25,463 nucleotides of DNA from contig MU621330.1 in NCBI GenBank assembly GCA_025399215.1, forward strand, positions 1 through 25,463. The letters are read 5' to 3'. How positions within the stretch are numbered: position 1 is the first letter of the stretch; every line of letters begins with the position of its first letter. The position numbers were made by a program, and so were the translations under genes. The DNA is from Globomyces pollinis-pini (Eukaryota > Chytridiomycota > Chytridiomycetes > Rhizophydiales > Globomycetaceae). The notes under the pieces were generated by a model. That model was not told where the DNA came from. It saw only the letters and a program-made list of their open reading frames with translations, and did no database searches. Below, in pieces: positions 9,955 to 20,713 of the stretch.

Positions 9955-10770
9955 TTAATTTCCTGTTTCCAAATTATGAAAACTTGATTTAATAATATTG
10001 AAAATCAAATCTTCCATTTCCAAAGCAGTTTCTCCATGATGACCTTCATAAGGTAATTCCAACCCAGGAGTATGTTTTAAAACATTTTGTAAAACAGTTA
10101 CAGCATGTTTACCAAATTGTTTAGCTTTCAAGAATAATGCAGCAGATTCCATATCCCAAGTTTGAGTTAATTCAGCATGACGATTTTCAATGTCTTGAGC
10201 ATTTGATTTTGCTTTGGTAGATAGATGGATTGGTAATTCATCTGGGAATGCAATGGTATGATAATCTTCTACATGATGACATACTGCTATTTTTGGAATT
10301 GCATTATGTTTTTTAGTTTGATTGACCACAGTATTGAATAATGATTCGGATGATGGAATAGGTGCACCCCATAAAGATTCATCATAATGAGTTGCACGCA
10401 TAAGTCCAAAGATATTATCAGCTTCTTGAACAACAAGAATATCTTTTAAATCTTTGTTAGTTAATTTTCTATCATTAGATCCATAACGAACTAAATATTC
10501 TGCACCAGCTACATACATTTGATGAAATGCAAATGCTGAACCTCCAGCTCCAACAGGAACTGCTGCAATGAAAAAGATACAATCATCTGATGAAATGTAA
10601 ACTTCAATTCCCCAAGAATCAAATGTTAACTTTGGTGATTGTAAATATTTATTCGCTAATCTTCTTGCACGTTGAGGATTAGAACAAACGATTCCATATT
10701 TTGGTAACTTGGATTTGATTACAATGTTTGTAGCTAGAGAATAATTAGATTCAATTCGCCAAGGATTCAT
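9955..10770 (-). CDS. Nucleoside phosphorylase (uridine/purine type)
   Basis: Member of the NP-I (PNP_UDP) family, which splits nucleosides with phosphate into base and ribose-1-phosphate in salvage. Intronless, 271 residues from ATG at 10770; the frame is open a little farther but without ATG. Visible family elements are the phosphate-loop region CSNPQRARRL (about residues 29-38, in the position of the usual GDPxR), a Gly-rich turn VGAGGSAFAF (73-82), RYGSND (95-100) where family members have RxGTxGG, and WDMESAALF (205-213), the conserved MES segment that holds the ribose. The DMES form and overall length resemble uridine phosphorylases more than trimeric PNPs, but the substrate cannot be settled from sequence. 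It converges on LETM1 with 170 nt between stops and diverges from the hydrolase gene. Confidence 0.85.
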   Translation of the reverse strand: MNPWRIESNYSLATNIVIKSKLPKYGIVCSNPQRARRLANKYLQSPKLTFDSWGIEVYISSDDCIFFIAAVPVGAGGSAFAFHQMYVAGAEYLVRYGSNDRKLTNKDLKDILVVQEADNIFGLMRATHYDESLWGAPIPSSESLFNTVVNQTKKHNAIPKIAVCHHVEDYHTIAFPDELPIHLSTKAKSNAQDIENRHAELTQTWDMESAALFLKAKQFGKHAVTVLQNVLKHTPGLELPYEGHHGETALEMEDLIFNIIKSSFHNLETGN

Positions 10771-11019
10771 TATTTTTTCAGAAAAGAAATCCAATCTTTT
10801 TAAGGATCCATTTGATGGTAGAATGATTTCATTAAGGATCCAATTGTAATTAAGGATTTAAACAAATGATTCCATTAAAATCAAATATTGGATCCTTTAT
10901 TCCAATGCAATCAATTCGCGACATTTTCTACCATTCAAACCAATAAAATCCAATCATTTTAATATCAATCAAATAGAAATCTATATCAATTCATTACTTG
11001 CTATTCAGATGACTACCAT
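10771..11019. promoter_or_regulatory. Divergent promoter region with inverted repeat
   Basis: This 249-nt spacer separates two divergent start codons, so it should serve both genes. It contains a perfect 11-bp inverted repeat, aaggatccaat at 10834-10844 and attggatcctt at 10887-10897, with a third GGATCC at 10804. Further half-matching pieces recur (aatgatttcattaa and aatgattccattaa; gatggtagaa and ttctaccatt). A short ATG frame at 11008 (atg act acc ata tga) precedes the hydrolase start as a 4-codon upstream ORF. Confidence 0.45.
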
Positions 11020-13025
11020 ATGACATCACAATTTTTTGTTAATTTTTCTATTGAATTTAAATCAATGACTACTGCAGGAATTCGAAATCGAATTATTTCT
11101 CAACTATCCAAAATGAAATTCTTTAATTTATTCCAACGACAATCAATCATTCATCCGAATCATAATTCAATAAACGTGTCTCTTGAACAACAAATGGATA
11201 CTAGTATGGATCCCATTGGAAATAAAAAACAATTAAATCAGATTGATAATGATATTCTATTGGATTCTAAAAATCATCCTTGGGAAAATGAGGTATTGAC
11301 TAACTATTCATGTCATCAATTCTATTTCATCTTTACAATTGATAAACTTTTTATTAAACTATTCTTAGGAGAAAAATCAATCTTCAATGGATTCGGAATC
11401 AAAACAAAATTCGAATTCTAAACCAGATTTGGATGGTAAACGAAGAAAACGTATTAAGATGAATATGGTTTTACCAAGTTATGAAGTAAATTGAAATTAT
11501 TTAAACGTTTTATAGGAAGAATTACTTCCAGATAATTCGATAGAAAGACAAAGTCATGCACGAAGTTATTATCAACGATTTTTACATACCATACAATCTT
11601 GGTATCACTTTTTAGGTGGAACGGTGGAAGCGAAAGGAATTTCACTAGAAATAGATCGTTTAACAAAAACTCCTTACGATATCGAAAAAGTTGTTATCAT
11701 TGGTAAAGTATCGTTTGCTTAATGATAGGTGTTCATGGATGGTTTCCTAATAAAATATTCAATCCAGTGATTGGAGAGCCAGTGGGAACATCAGCTTACT
11801 TTGCTAATAAAATGGAAAAGGCTTTATCAGGATACTTTCGTGATAGACATGGTATACATTTGTTACCAGAAGATGTTGAAGTGATTCCTTTGGAAGGTGA
11901 AGGAACAATTGAAGAAAGATTACACAATCTTTATAATTTACTAGTGGATCCATCAAAAGATTGGAAGCAGAAAGTCATTGTAATTTAAGTTGGGGATTTA
12001 CATATATAGGATGCGGATTTGGTTGTCTTATCAGCACACAGTCAAGGGTGAGTATATTTTATCTAATTTGTGTTAGTTGTCCAGTCTCTGCTCTGCTCTT
12101 ATCTAAGTTAATCCAAGAACAAATCGTGACACCTGGTAGACAGAGGGTTGGTATTCTCGCAATGGCGGGAATTAGTCATGGTACATTTTCAATTATGGGT
12201 GGTTAATTTTGTAGGACCATATCCACATTTAAAATCAAGCATTATCATCAAATACGTTGAATCAGACCCTGCTAAACAACTTTTTGATTTTAATAATTCT
12301 CAATCAACTATTGCCCGTAGATATTACGAAGCTATGAGTCATTTGTTAAATTCTGGTTGTCGATATGTTGCTATTGGAAGTTGGTATGACCAAGTAAGTT
12401 GTTTGAGATATTCAACTTAGGTTGTACCATTATATTCCGCTACTGTTCAAGGTTTACAACATCCAAATATTTACAGAGCGCTTTACATTGATGCTGCTGA
12501 TTATCAACCTGATTTCTTATCTCATTTAGTTGTGTTTGCTTTAAAACTCAGAAACGAAGTAAGTATATCATTTTAATAGAATGGTAGGGTCTAACAGATC
12601 ATGGAATCTTGATTCATCTCTCAGATGCTTTACAAGGTAGTATCTATGGATTTGGTACACAAGGCCATTCTGCAATTTACGAGGAAGAGAACACTTATAC
12701 TGTTGCCATTGCCTGGATTATGGGTCAAAATAGGTTATGGTAATGAAAGTTTAATTATTTTAACAACACCAGGGGGTTTAAACCAAATCAAGCCAATCCA
12801 CCTCCATTAACATCAACCCCACCATTAGACGCTCCAACAAAGATTAATCCTCATTACCTGGCATGGTGTATGGCAAAAATTACTTCGGATTATAATATTA
12901 AACAAAATGAATCTTTGAGAAAAGATTTGGAAGTTGTGAAAGAATTGTATAAAAAGTGGTATCCAAGTGCATCACACTTGAAAGATATCAAGTATAGACT
13001 TGAACCCTTGAAAGCTAAGTTATGA
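11020..13025 (+). CDS. Putative serine hydrolase, alpha/beta fold, lipase-like
   Basis: Ten exons, join(11020-11292, 11369-11485, 11516-11702, 11729-11979, 12010-12047, 12077-12180, 12215-12393, 12421-12558, 12588-12739, 12773-13025), encode 563 residues with phase kept throughout. After a polar N-terminal third, VVIIGVHGWFPNK resembles an oxyanion-hole HG motif, followed by GEPVGTSAYFANKM. The splice between exons 5 and 6 completes VVLSAHSQGCPVS, a nucleophile elbow (AHSQG with catalytic Ser). Later conserved-looking blocks are LAMAGISHGPYP, GSWYDQVVPLYSA (candidate acid Asp) and GTQGHSAIYEE (candidate His). This matches an uncharacterised fungal hydrolase family; substrate unknown. The start could instead be Met16. 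Introns are 26-34 nt except the first (76 nt). Confidence 0.75.
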
Positions 13026-13247
13026 TTATAATAAAATAAATATGTAAGAAAGTTATCTAACTCTGCTGTGTTAATGTTTTGTTGATACTCTGACATTGAG
13101 TTGAATATCTCCAGAGTTGACAGACGGACCCTAAGTTTAAAAATTCAAATATCAAATACTAAATCTTCCTGAATTGTTATTGAGGTTGATATATTGTTAA
13201 ACTTTTAGACGCGTTTCATCCATCAACACATTTTCACTTAATAACTG

Positions 13248-16200
13248 ATGTCGGCAGAAGTTAAACGACAGGAGAAGCTTCAAAAAAAATTAAAACCTTT
13301 ATTTGAAGATAAACTAAAATGTAAACAGAGATTACATGGATTAGAAAGTTTTCTTGGTAAAACCATGAATTCAATTCAACCTTAGAAAGTTCAAACGAAA
13401 CAGATGAAAAGAAAGTATTTCTTGCTCATGACCAGTTAATATACAACTTGGTTGAAGAATACATTTGTTATAAAATAGAAAAGATTCGAGGTATGAGAGT
13501 CTAATATCTTTAATCTCTAGAAAAATCATTACCAATAGGTTCCAAAGATGTCGCCAATTTATTTGAAACCTTTACTTTATTTGAAAAAATACTTAAATAT
13601 TGTTATGAAAAGATTAATAATGGATGGATGTTGATTCGAATTCGTAAAGTGAATCTAAATCTCTAACTATTTACAATATAGACACTATATTTGATATACT
13701 ATTACATCCTGGAAATCATCAGAAACTTAGAAAGCATGGACTGGTGCTATTATTACAATTTTTGGAATCTCAAAATCCTGTTGCTATTGAATCAAAGCAA
13801 TTGTATGCAAAAGTCGTCGATTTAAGTCTGTTTCCACCACCAGACGTTCCTGACGAAGATGGAAGCATATATGAATGCACAGGAGAAGATGAAACAGGAA
13901 TATTAGGAGAATTTCTCATGAAAGATATGATCAAGAATGGAGAGAAGCAACACAAATCATTCGAAGATCTAAATTCCGGCAATTTGGACAATAAACTGCA
14001 ATTAATTATCGGTGTCGTAGTACCAAAAGAAGGATTAGACTTGGTAAATCATAAAGAACTCCTGAATGATATTTTAAACAACATCGTTGATATTGCCAAT
14101 AGGATTTCCAAAAATTTAAAATTTAAAGGTAATCTTTGAATACTTACTTTATAGAATATACTGCAACCGAATTCTCATTATTAATCCATGATGAAAGCTG
14201 TCTTAAGTTGAATCAGATGTGGAACTTTTTTAAGGATGCTTACATTCGGAAACTATTCCCACTCATTAACGCGAAATTAAAATCACAAACCGATATATTA
14301 AAATGTATATTTTGATCATGTATAACATTCCAGATGATAAATTTTGTTCAATTGAACTATTAGATGTATTATTGCAATTTATTTCAAAAATCACCACCAC
14401 TGTTGTTCATTTAAGCGAAAACTCACTTCCAAAAGAAGTTGGAATAGGTCTATTGCAAGAATTATTTCTTGGAGACGAAGAAAACCGAGAATTTATACAT
14501 GAAATGTTCAGACAAGGGTTTATTTTACATCAACCTTCTATTCCAATCCACATTATATCTTGTTGGTTAACTCAACCAGTACTTGACTACTTTAGCTAAA
14601 ATTATTAGGATGAAGATACTCATCGCTTTTTAACTTCAAGCTGTATCAGTCTCAAAGATCCTACTCCTTCGGTTGTAAAAGGAAATATCATGTTACGACG
14701 GTATATCAAATATTTTCGGATCTCCCTTTTTGGAAAAACACTCACACCAGAAAAACAAGTACAATTGAATAATTTAAACCATTTTAGTTTTCCATGTTTA
14801 AAAATATTATATATTTTTACAGGTTCATTGCATGTGAAACATTCCATAAGTTAGATCAACGTAGTTGGGAGGCACTAATGAAATCGTTGCTTGATATTCA
14901 AGATCAACTATTTATCAATGCCCTTACGTCACAATACACCTTAAAGTCACCCTACTTGGACGATATCATTCAATTGCTGACTGAGACAATATTTATTGTG
15001 TGGATTCGAAGTGATACAAAGAATGAGCAAATGTGGAGAAATTTGGAAATCAGTTTAAATCAATTAGGTGAAATTGAAAATTATTTGAAGCAGTGGATGG
15101 TATGAATGATATGCAATTTCATAGAAATATAGGCGATCATGATTCAAATGACTAATATACTGACCGATCATTCATTCAAGCTATCAGCCACTGATATAAC
15201 CCAAAAAGAAGACCATACGAAAGCAAAAAGGATTAATCGTGGAAAAATGCTTGCCACCAGCCAGCAAAATTTGTTGGCAAATAATCAACCAAGCAACGCT
15301 AATCACTCTGGCCATTCAATTCATGTACCGACTAACACCTCTGCAACCAAAGGACCGAATAGATTATCTAAGATAATTGGGGATGATCCAGAAAATAGTC
15401 AAGAGAGTGATAAAACTTCCGATGATGGGTAAATAAAATCCTTACCAATACAATTAGGGCCGCGGATACAGGTTATGGATGGAGCGCATTGGCAGAGAAT
15501 GGTGATTTCACAGCGATTAAAAATCTTGAGCATTGGAATTCGTTTAATGCGATGTATATTTGGAAAAATTTACTTTGTTGCATTGGGAAAATCCATGAGA
15601 TACGCAATGTAGATGTTCATTTTCAAATCATTACTTGCATTGTAAACATTTGGGATATATTGAATAAGGTAAATCTTTCAATAATTTCATTCCCAAGACT
15701 CGCCAAATGCAGCCATTTGACAACTCAAAAGCTCCATCATTGTTCGATTTTGCCGGAATATTGTTTAAGGCTGCCGATATGCCAATGTACATAATGTTGA
15801 ATTTGATAAATTAGTGAATATTCAAGAAGTGTTGAAATAGCAAGCGGATGCATTTGCAGAATGATGTGTAAAAGACATGATCAACCAGAATATTCGAAAT
15901 GGTTGGGCCATTTTTATCGAATATTGATTAAGGTTTCGACATAAATAACTTACATTAACAGCATCTTTCATCCCCAATAGATGCAACAATATTTTCGGTC
16001 CTTTCAAACGTTTCGAAGTTGTACACACTTGCATTACCAGGATCAACTATTGTAATTCCAACATTCATCAAGTGTGCATATATGATTGTAATTATTTCAT
16101 TTGGATTCATGTTTAGAATCTATTGCCTAATGTTGAGCTACAAGTTTGCAAAGATGTAATACAGTTGTTAGGATCACTTATAAGCTTTGAAAAACGATAT

Positions 16201-18724
16201 AGAACCAAAGAACTTGTAGTAGCATCTCCTGAAACTTCAGATTTAGATAGACCGTTATCATACAATCCAGATCAAAATGCAAAAGGAGTGCATATATTCT
16301 CTAATTTAAAGCATGGAGTTAGGGATTTGCTTCAAAAGCAATTGCAGTTGAATCTTGATTTGAAAAACTATGATGCTTGCGAAACAATTCTTTGGATGTT
16401 TGGGATGTCCTTGTTTGAAGAGAGTCTCATTCCTGACCATCGGCGATCCAAGATCCTTCAAACCGACTTATTAACAACATTACTTGATTTCATTAGCTGC
16501 AAAGAACTACGAATCGCTAAAGCAGCAAATGATGGATTGTCTCTTTTAGGATGTGAATACAAACGGTTAATTATAGAAGAGGTAATTTCGCTTTGGGTAA
16601 TTTCAGGCTGAAACCATGGTTGTAATTAGTCGGATAGTTCTTGGAATATCCGAGCACCTTTCAATGGAACGAAAACATGTTGAAGACTTAAGAATTTGTG
16701 TGACAATTGTGTCACACTTATTTAGAACATTACTGGATTGGCTGATGAATATTCCATCCAAATTAGTAGAAAATCCAAATACTGCGCTAAGGGTTTCAGA
16801 AGTGATTGAAGAAACGATCCACGTTGCAGTATCGTAGCATGTTTACTAAGTTCAGGTCAATGGCGTAGAATCACAAATGGATTTAATAAAACAGAGAGAC
16901 AAAGCAGAATCCAAAGAAAAAGATGAACAGACCGCAATTGGAAGCAACGATATGCTCAATTTATACCAATCACTGAAGGTACAATTACAACATCTAACAG
17001 CTAGGACACTGCACAGAATACACTGCTTCACTTATCTCAACATCTTGACAACTTTTCGCCAATTAATGGACCAGCTGCTATTAATACGTATCAAGCATCT
17101 CTAAACATTGTAGGTTAATAGTCGATCCAATGGAAGAAGAGATAGATTCGGATATGTATCAATATTTTTCGTCGAGCAATTCTACTATTCTTACTTATGT
17201 TGATATTCCTTCGGGTAAATTGATATATCAAACCTAATTGGTTGCAGAAAATGCTTGTAGAATTTTAATACGAAATGCCGCAGGTAAATTTTCATGGAAG
17301 ATGAAGCAGTTCCACCACAGCATTGATGAAGTTGAAAGAACTCATTCCTGTAATTGTTTGAAAGTGAAGACCCCGACTCATGGAAAACCGTTAATGAATG
17401 ATCCGAAGAAGCAGAGTATGAATACGTAAAGTTATAATTAAATTAACCTTAGTTTGGGATCAATAAACGGTTTGTTAACTAGAGAGTCGGATATTTTAGA
17501 AGCCACATTGCAACAGTAACACTATTGAATTCTTTTCTAACCAAAAGAATCCAAGAGCATTACCCGGAATGCCAGTACACAATCCCCTCCATCGATTCAA
17601 CTGAAGTGGATCCATTTAAAGATTTGGTAGAGCAACAGATAGAGGAAGAATTAAAGAGTTCATTGGCATATCAAGATACTCTAGCTTTTATTGACATCCC
17701 GCGCTATAACTCTCAAATTTTAACTCAAGACCGTGGATCTTTTTCCATACCAAGGTTGCTTCTTTCTCATTTAGGCCAGCTTTCTTTCGAGCATTTAAAA
17801 GCATCTGGATTACAGTTATTGCAAAAGTCCACAAACCTATTGCGAGATATCAAAGGATTGGATCGAAAAAGCTGGTAAATGAATGAAATTGATTTCTAGT
17901 CGAGAAGTTGCAAAATTTGCTGTGGTTTATGTTGGACCTGGACAAGAAGACGAGTACTCTATATTCAGAAATATTACTGGAAGTATTGAATATGATGAGT
18001 TTGTATCTAGTCTTGGTTGGGAGGTATTGTGATCGATTTTAACTGAAGATTGATATTGGCGAACATCCAGGTTATTGTGGAGGCTTAGATTCAAATATGG
18101 TGATTAATGGAAAGGCAGTATATTATTGTAACTCTACTATTGAAATGGTATTCCATGATATAACCAAATTCCCAACGGACTTGACTGATTCTAAGCAGCT
18201 GAAAAAGGTTTGAGAGTATATTGCAATTGATTCAATAGAAACGTCACATAGGAAATGATCATGTTCATATAGTCTGGAATGAGCATTATCGGGATTATAA
18301 AAATGGAACAATTGGAGGAGATTTCGGAAATGCGATCATTGTCATAAGTCCATTAGTAAATGGTATGTACACCATCCACACCTTCAAAGACGATACGGTA
18401 ATTAACAGTTTCTAATTCAAGGTGGCATCATTTGGACCACTGCAAAACCGATCTGTAGTTACAAAAGAAGCTCTAGGCCCAATGGTACGCGCAACGGCAA
18501 TGAACGCTTTCCGATCTGCCATTTGTGTCGATGGCCAGCAAGGAATGGATGTTCATCCATTTACTCTCCGTAAGCAAAATATTGAAACTATCTCAAATCG
18601 CCATAAAGTTTCACCCAATACTTACGAACGATACATGAACGATATAATTCATCCACAAAAGGAAAAGGAAAAGGAACCAGAGAAAGAAATTCTACCGGAA
18701 CACCCTATAGTTCCAGCAGTTTAA
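13248..18724 (+). CDS. RalGAP-alpha-like GTPase activator (Rap/Ral-GAP domain)
   Basis: Stimulates GTP hydrolysis on a Ral/Rheb/Rap-type small GTPase. I place 25 exons ending at 13356, 13490, 13643, 14128, 14304, 14578, 14758, 15099, 15428, 15668, 15786, 15932, 16087, 16581, 16828, 16978, 17087, 17214, 17425, 17515, 17874, 18023, 18207, 18397 and 18724. The 24 introns are 24-38 nt; the product is 1595 residues. The N-terminal and central parts are helical, with a polar disordered stretch at about 560-645 and a RALGAPA-like EHWNSFNAMYIWKNLL block after it. The GAP domain spans about 1350-1550: VYVGPGQEDEYSIFRNITGS, GEHPGYCGGLD, KRHIGNDHVHIVWNEH and ASFGPLQNRSVVTKEALGPM. The Asn of HIGND (residue 1448) is the catalytic asparagine thumb as in tuberin and Rap1GAP, so activity is likely. 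In animals the alpha subunit needs a beta partner, not seen here. Exon 19 is the least typical part. Confidence 0.88.
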
Positions 18725-18802
18725 TCTTATGACGAGAATCGTTTAATAAAACTTTACATTAAATTATGAATAATCTTTATGAAGTAAGCTGAGTTTACAA
18801 AT

Positions 18803-20347
18803 CTAGTGGTTTTTGGAGATTGCCAAGTGATAATGCCATATAGATGAAACGACCACGGATGCTAAAAACCATTTATCAAACCATCGCTGATACAATTCTA
18901 ATTTCAAATCACCCATAACTAATATCATGATAGCGCTAAACAACGTTACTGAATACTTACATACCGATGTTTTTCTGGTAGATTGACTCTCATCATCAAA
19001 ACCACACTTTGGAGGTAGAATGCCATCAAATGTGTAAAAAATGCAATAGGGAGGTCAGATATTGTTGAAGTAGTGATTTTGGATATCAAAAGGTCAATAA
19101 ATGTTTAAGGTACCTTTAAATTAATTGCACTTTTACTACCTTCAAAAATTGAATTAAGAACCCTCTGACTGCTACTACTACCATAATCCCAATGAATGCA
19201 AAAGACAACTGTGCAGACCAGAACTCCAGATCCAATTCCAGACCAACTTTATGTACCAATATGTTTAGAAATCGAGTAACTGGATCTTCTCCATTAGTAG
19301 GATTCACTACGATATTGATGGTTGACTATTTAAATTAGTTATCATTGATACCGAAAGCACTTTAAAGATACAATAGATGGAGAAAAAGTAACCCAATGCA
19401 TTTGAATATAAACCTACCACATGTTAGCATATCTATCTAATACCTTAAATAAATCTTTTATACTTATAAACCTAAAATTAGACATCCAAAAAGTACCTTT
19501 CCAAGATTTTGCAATTTTGGCGCGATCACGATCTACATGTAAAGAATCCAGTTCAATAAAGAGTTGAGATATAAATAGTTCTTGTTGATTAATGTTGGAT
19601 TGCAATGATTCAGCTGCATTGGTAAGTTTAAACTACACTACCCTCACTCATCGAAGAAAAAAAGTATGAATTAGTAGTCTTTTCATCAACAGGTTTATCG
19701 TAAGCCTTTTTCTTCAAATCAATTAAAGCGTTCACAGTAAATAGTAGTCTTTTTTCAGCTGAAGTAATATCAACATCTGACACATTTCTATAACATGTGA
19801 GAATGAAATAATACCTCATAAAAATTGCAAGATTGGAATATGGTGCATTTACAGCACCAAATCCTGAAAGACATGCCATTATCGTAACACCAATGACTCC
19901 AACACGTCCAACAATTCCCCCAATTGAAAGCCATTCTACATAATCAGAAAGATATCGTATACCTAATTGATTCAGAGGGAAGTAAGATCCAATTTTAAAT
20001 AGAATAAGATCAAACACAAGACAACCAACGATAGATGAGGGGATCTTATAGGATGGTGCATATCGTGACCCAATCAGATAGAGTTGATAAAATGGCAGTA
20101 TTATTAGGATATTACAACAGCTTAAGAAGAGGTTGATTTTCCAAGGTAATAAAGTGTCTTCAGGGTTCACATGAACCATTGCAATCAACACCAAAACAAG
20201 AAGCGATGAAGAGTTTGCTAGTACCAAAGCAAAAAGTATTCGACAGTTTGAAGATAAAGAATATTGAAAGAAATTGACATTTAAAGTAATCAGCAGAGTG
20301 AGTATAAATACAACCAAAGATGAGATTGATGGTAAAAGCGAGAGCAT
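18803..20347 (-). CDS. Golgi pH regulator GPR89/GPHR family
   Basis: Polytopic Golgi/ER membrane protein, an anion channel acidifying the Golgi in animals and a GTG-type protein in plants. Exons on the complement are 20347-19815, 19787-19642, 19613-19444, 19325-19140, an unresolved junction, about 19104-18965, and 18935-18803. The hallmark LSGFGAVNAPYS follows several membrane spans (about residues 5-27, 36-60, 70-93, 103-122). After it come RNVSDVDI and SAEKRLLF, then SQLFIELDSLHVDRDRAKI, a helical loop, NGEDPVTRFLNIL, a span at LSFAFIGIMVVVAVRGFLI, DLPIAFFTHLMAFYLQSVVL and LELYQRWFDKWF. The region between 19140 and about 19104 has stops in all frames and no AG acceptor, so the gene may be broken there or use a rare splice site. 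A 27-nt intron (19788-19814) has no in-frame stop. Converges with the RalGAP gene, 78 nt between stops. Confidence 0.85.
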
Positions 20348-20713
20348 ATTAAATCCTTATTGAAAGTTCTATAAGATTTGTTGTTAATCGTAGTTTTTCA
20401 ATCCAATCTCAATGTTGGAGTTTACTGAATTTCAAGTTTTTAGGAAACAAAAAGTCTCTCAAATACAAGATAAACTCAAATTAGAAACTGATAGAATCTT
20501 AAGGATAGGGATACAAATATATATATGAAATGCTAGTTATTAACTCAAGTCGTGTCTATCTTGACATCCTCAAGAGAAACGTAAATACAAGAGGGTGAAA
20601 TAATCAACCTACTGCTACTACCTATAGAATCAATTCTCTCAACTTCGTTTCTCCCACTCTTAAAAAGAATAAAAAAAATTAAATTTGACCTTCAATTGAT
20701 ATTATTCATTAGG
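20348..20713. promoter_or_regulatory. Divergent promoter region
   Basis: The 366-nt spacer between the GPR89-type gene and the mitochondrial-protein gene, transcribed outward on both sides. AT-rich; no individual element recognised. Confidence 0.4.

Noticed and set aside
10771..10794. Upstream extension of the nucleoside phosphorylase
   Set aside because: The extension would start with TTG; the first ATG is at 10770 and the family does not need the extra eight residues.
16979..17000. 22-nt intron ending in aacag in the RalGAP gene
   Set aside because: It puts the next exon out of frame; using the following ctag gives a 26-nt intron and the conserved helical sequence.
17238..17429. Alternative acidic reading frame through RalGAP exon 19
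   Set aside because: It looked more protein-like in short patches but has stops; only the chosen frame joins in phase to LGSINGLLTRESD.
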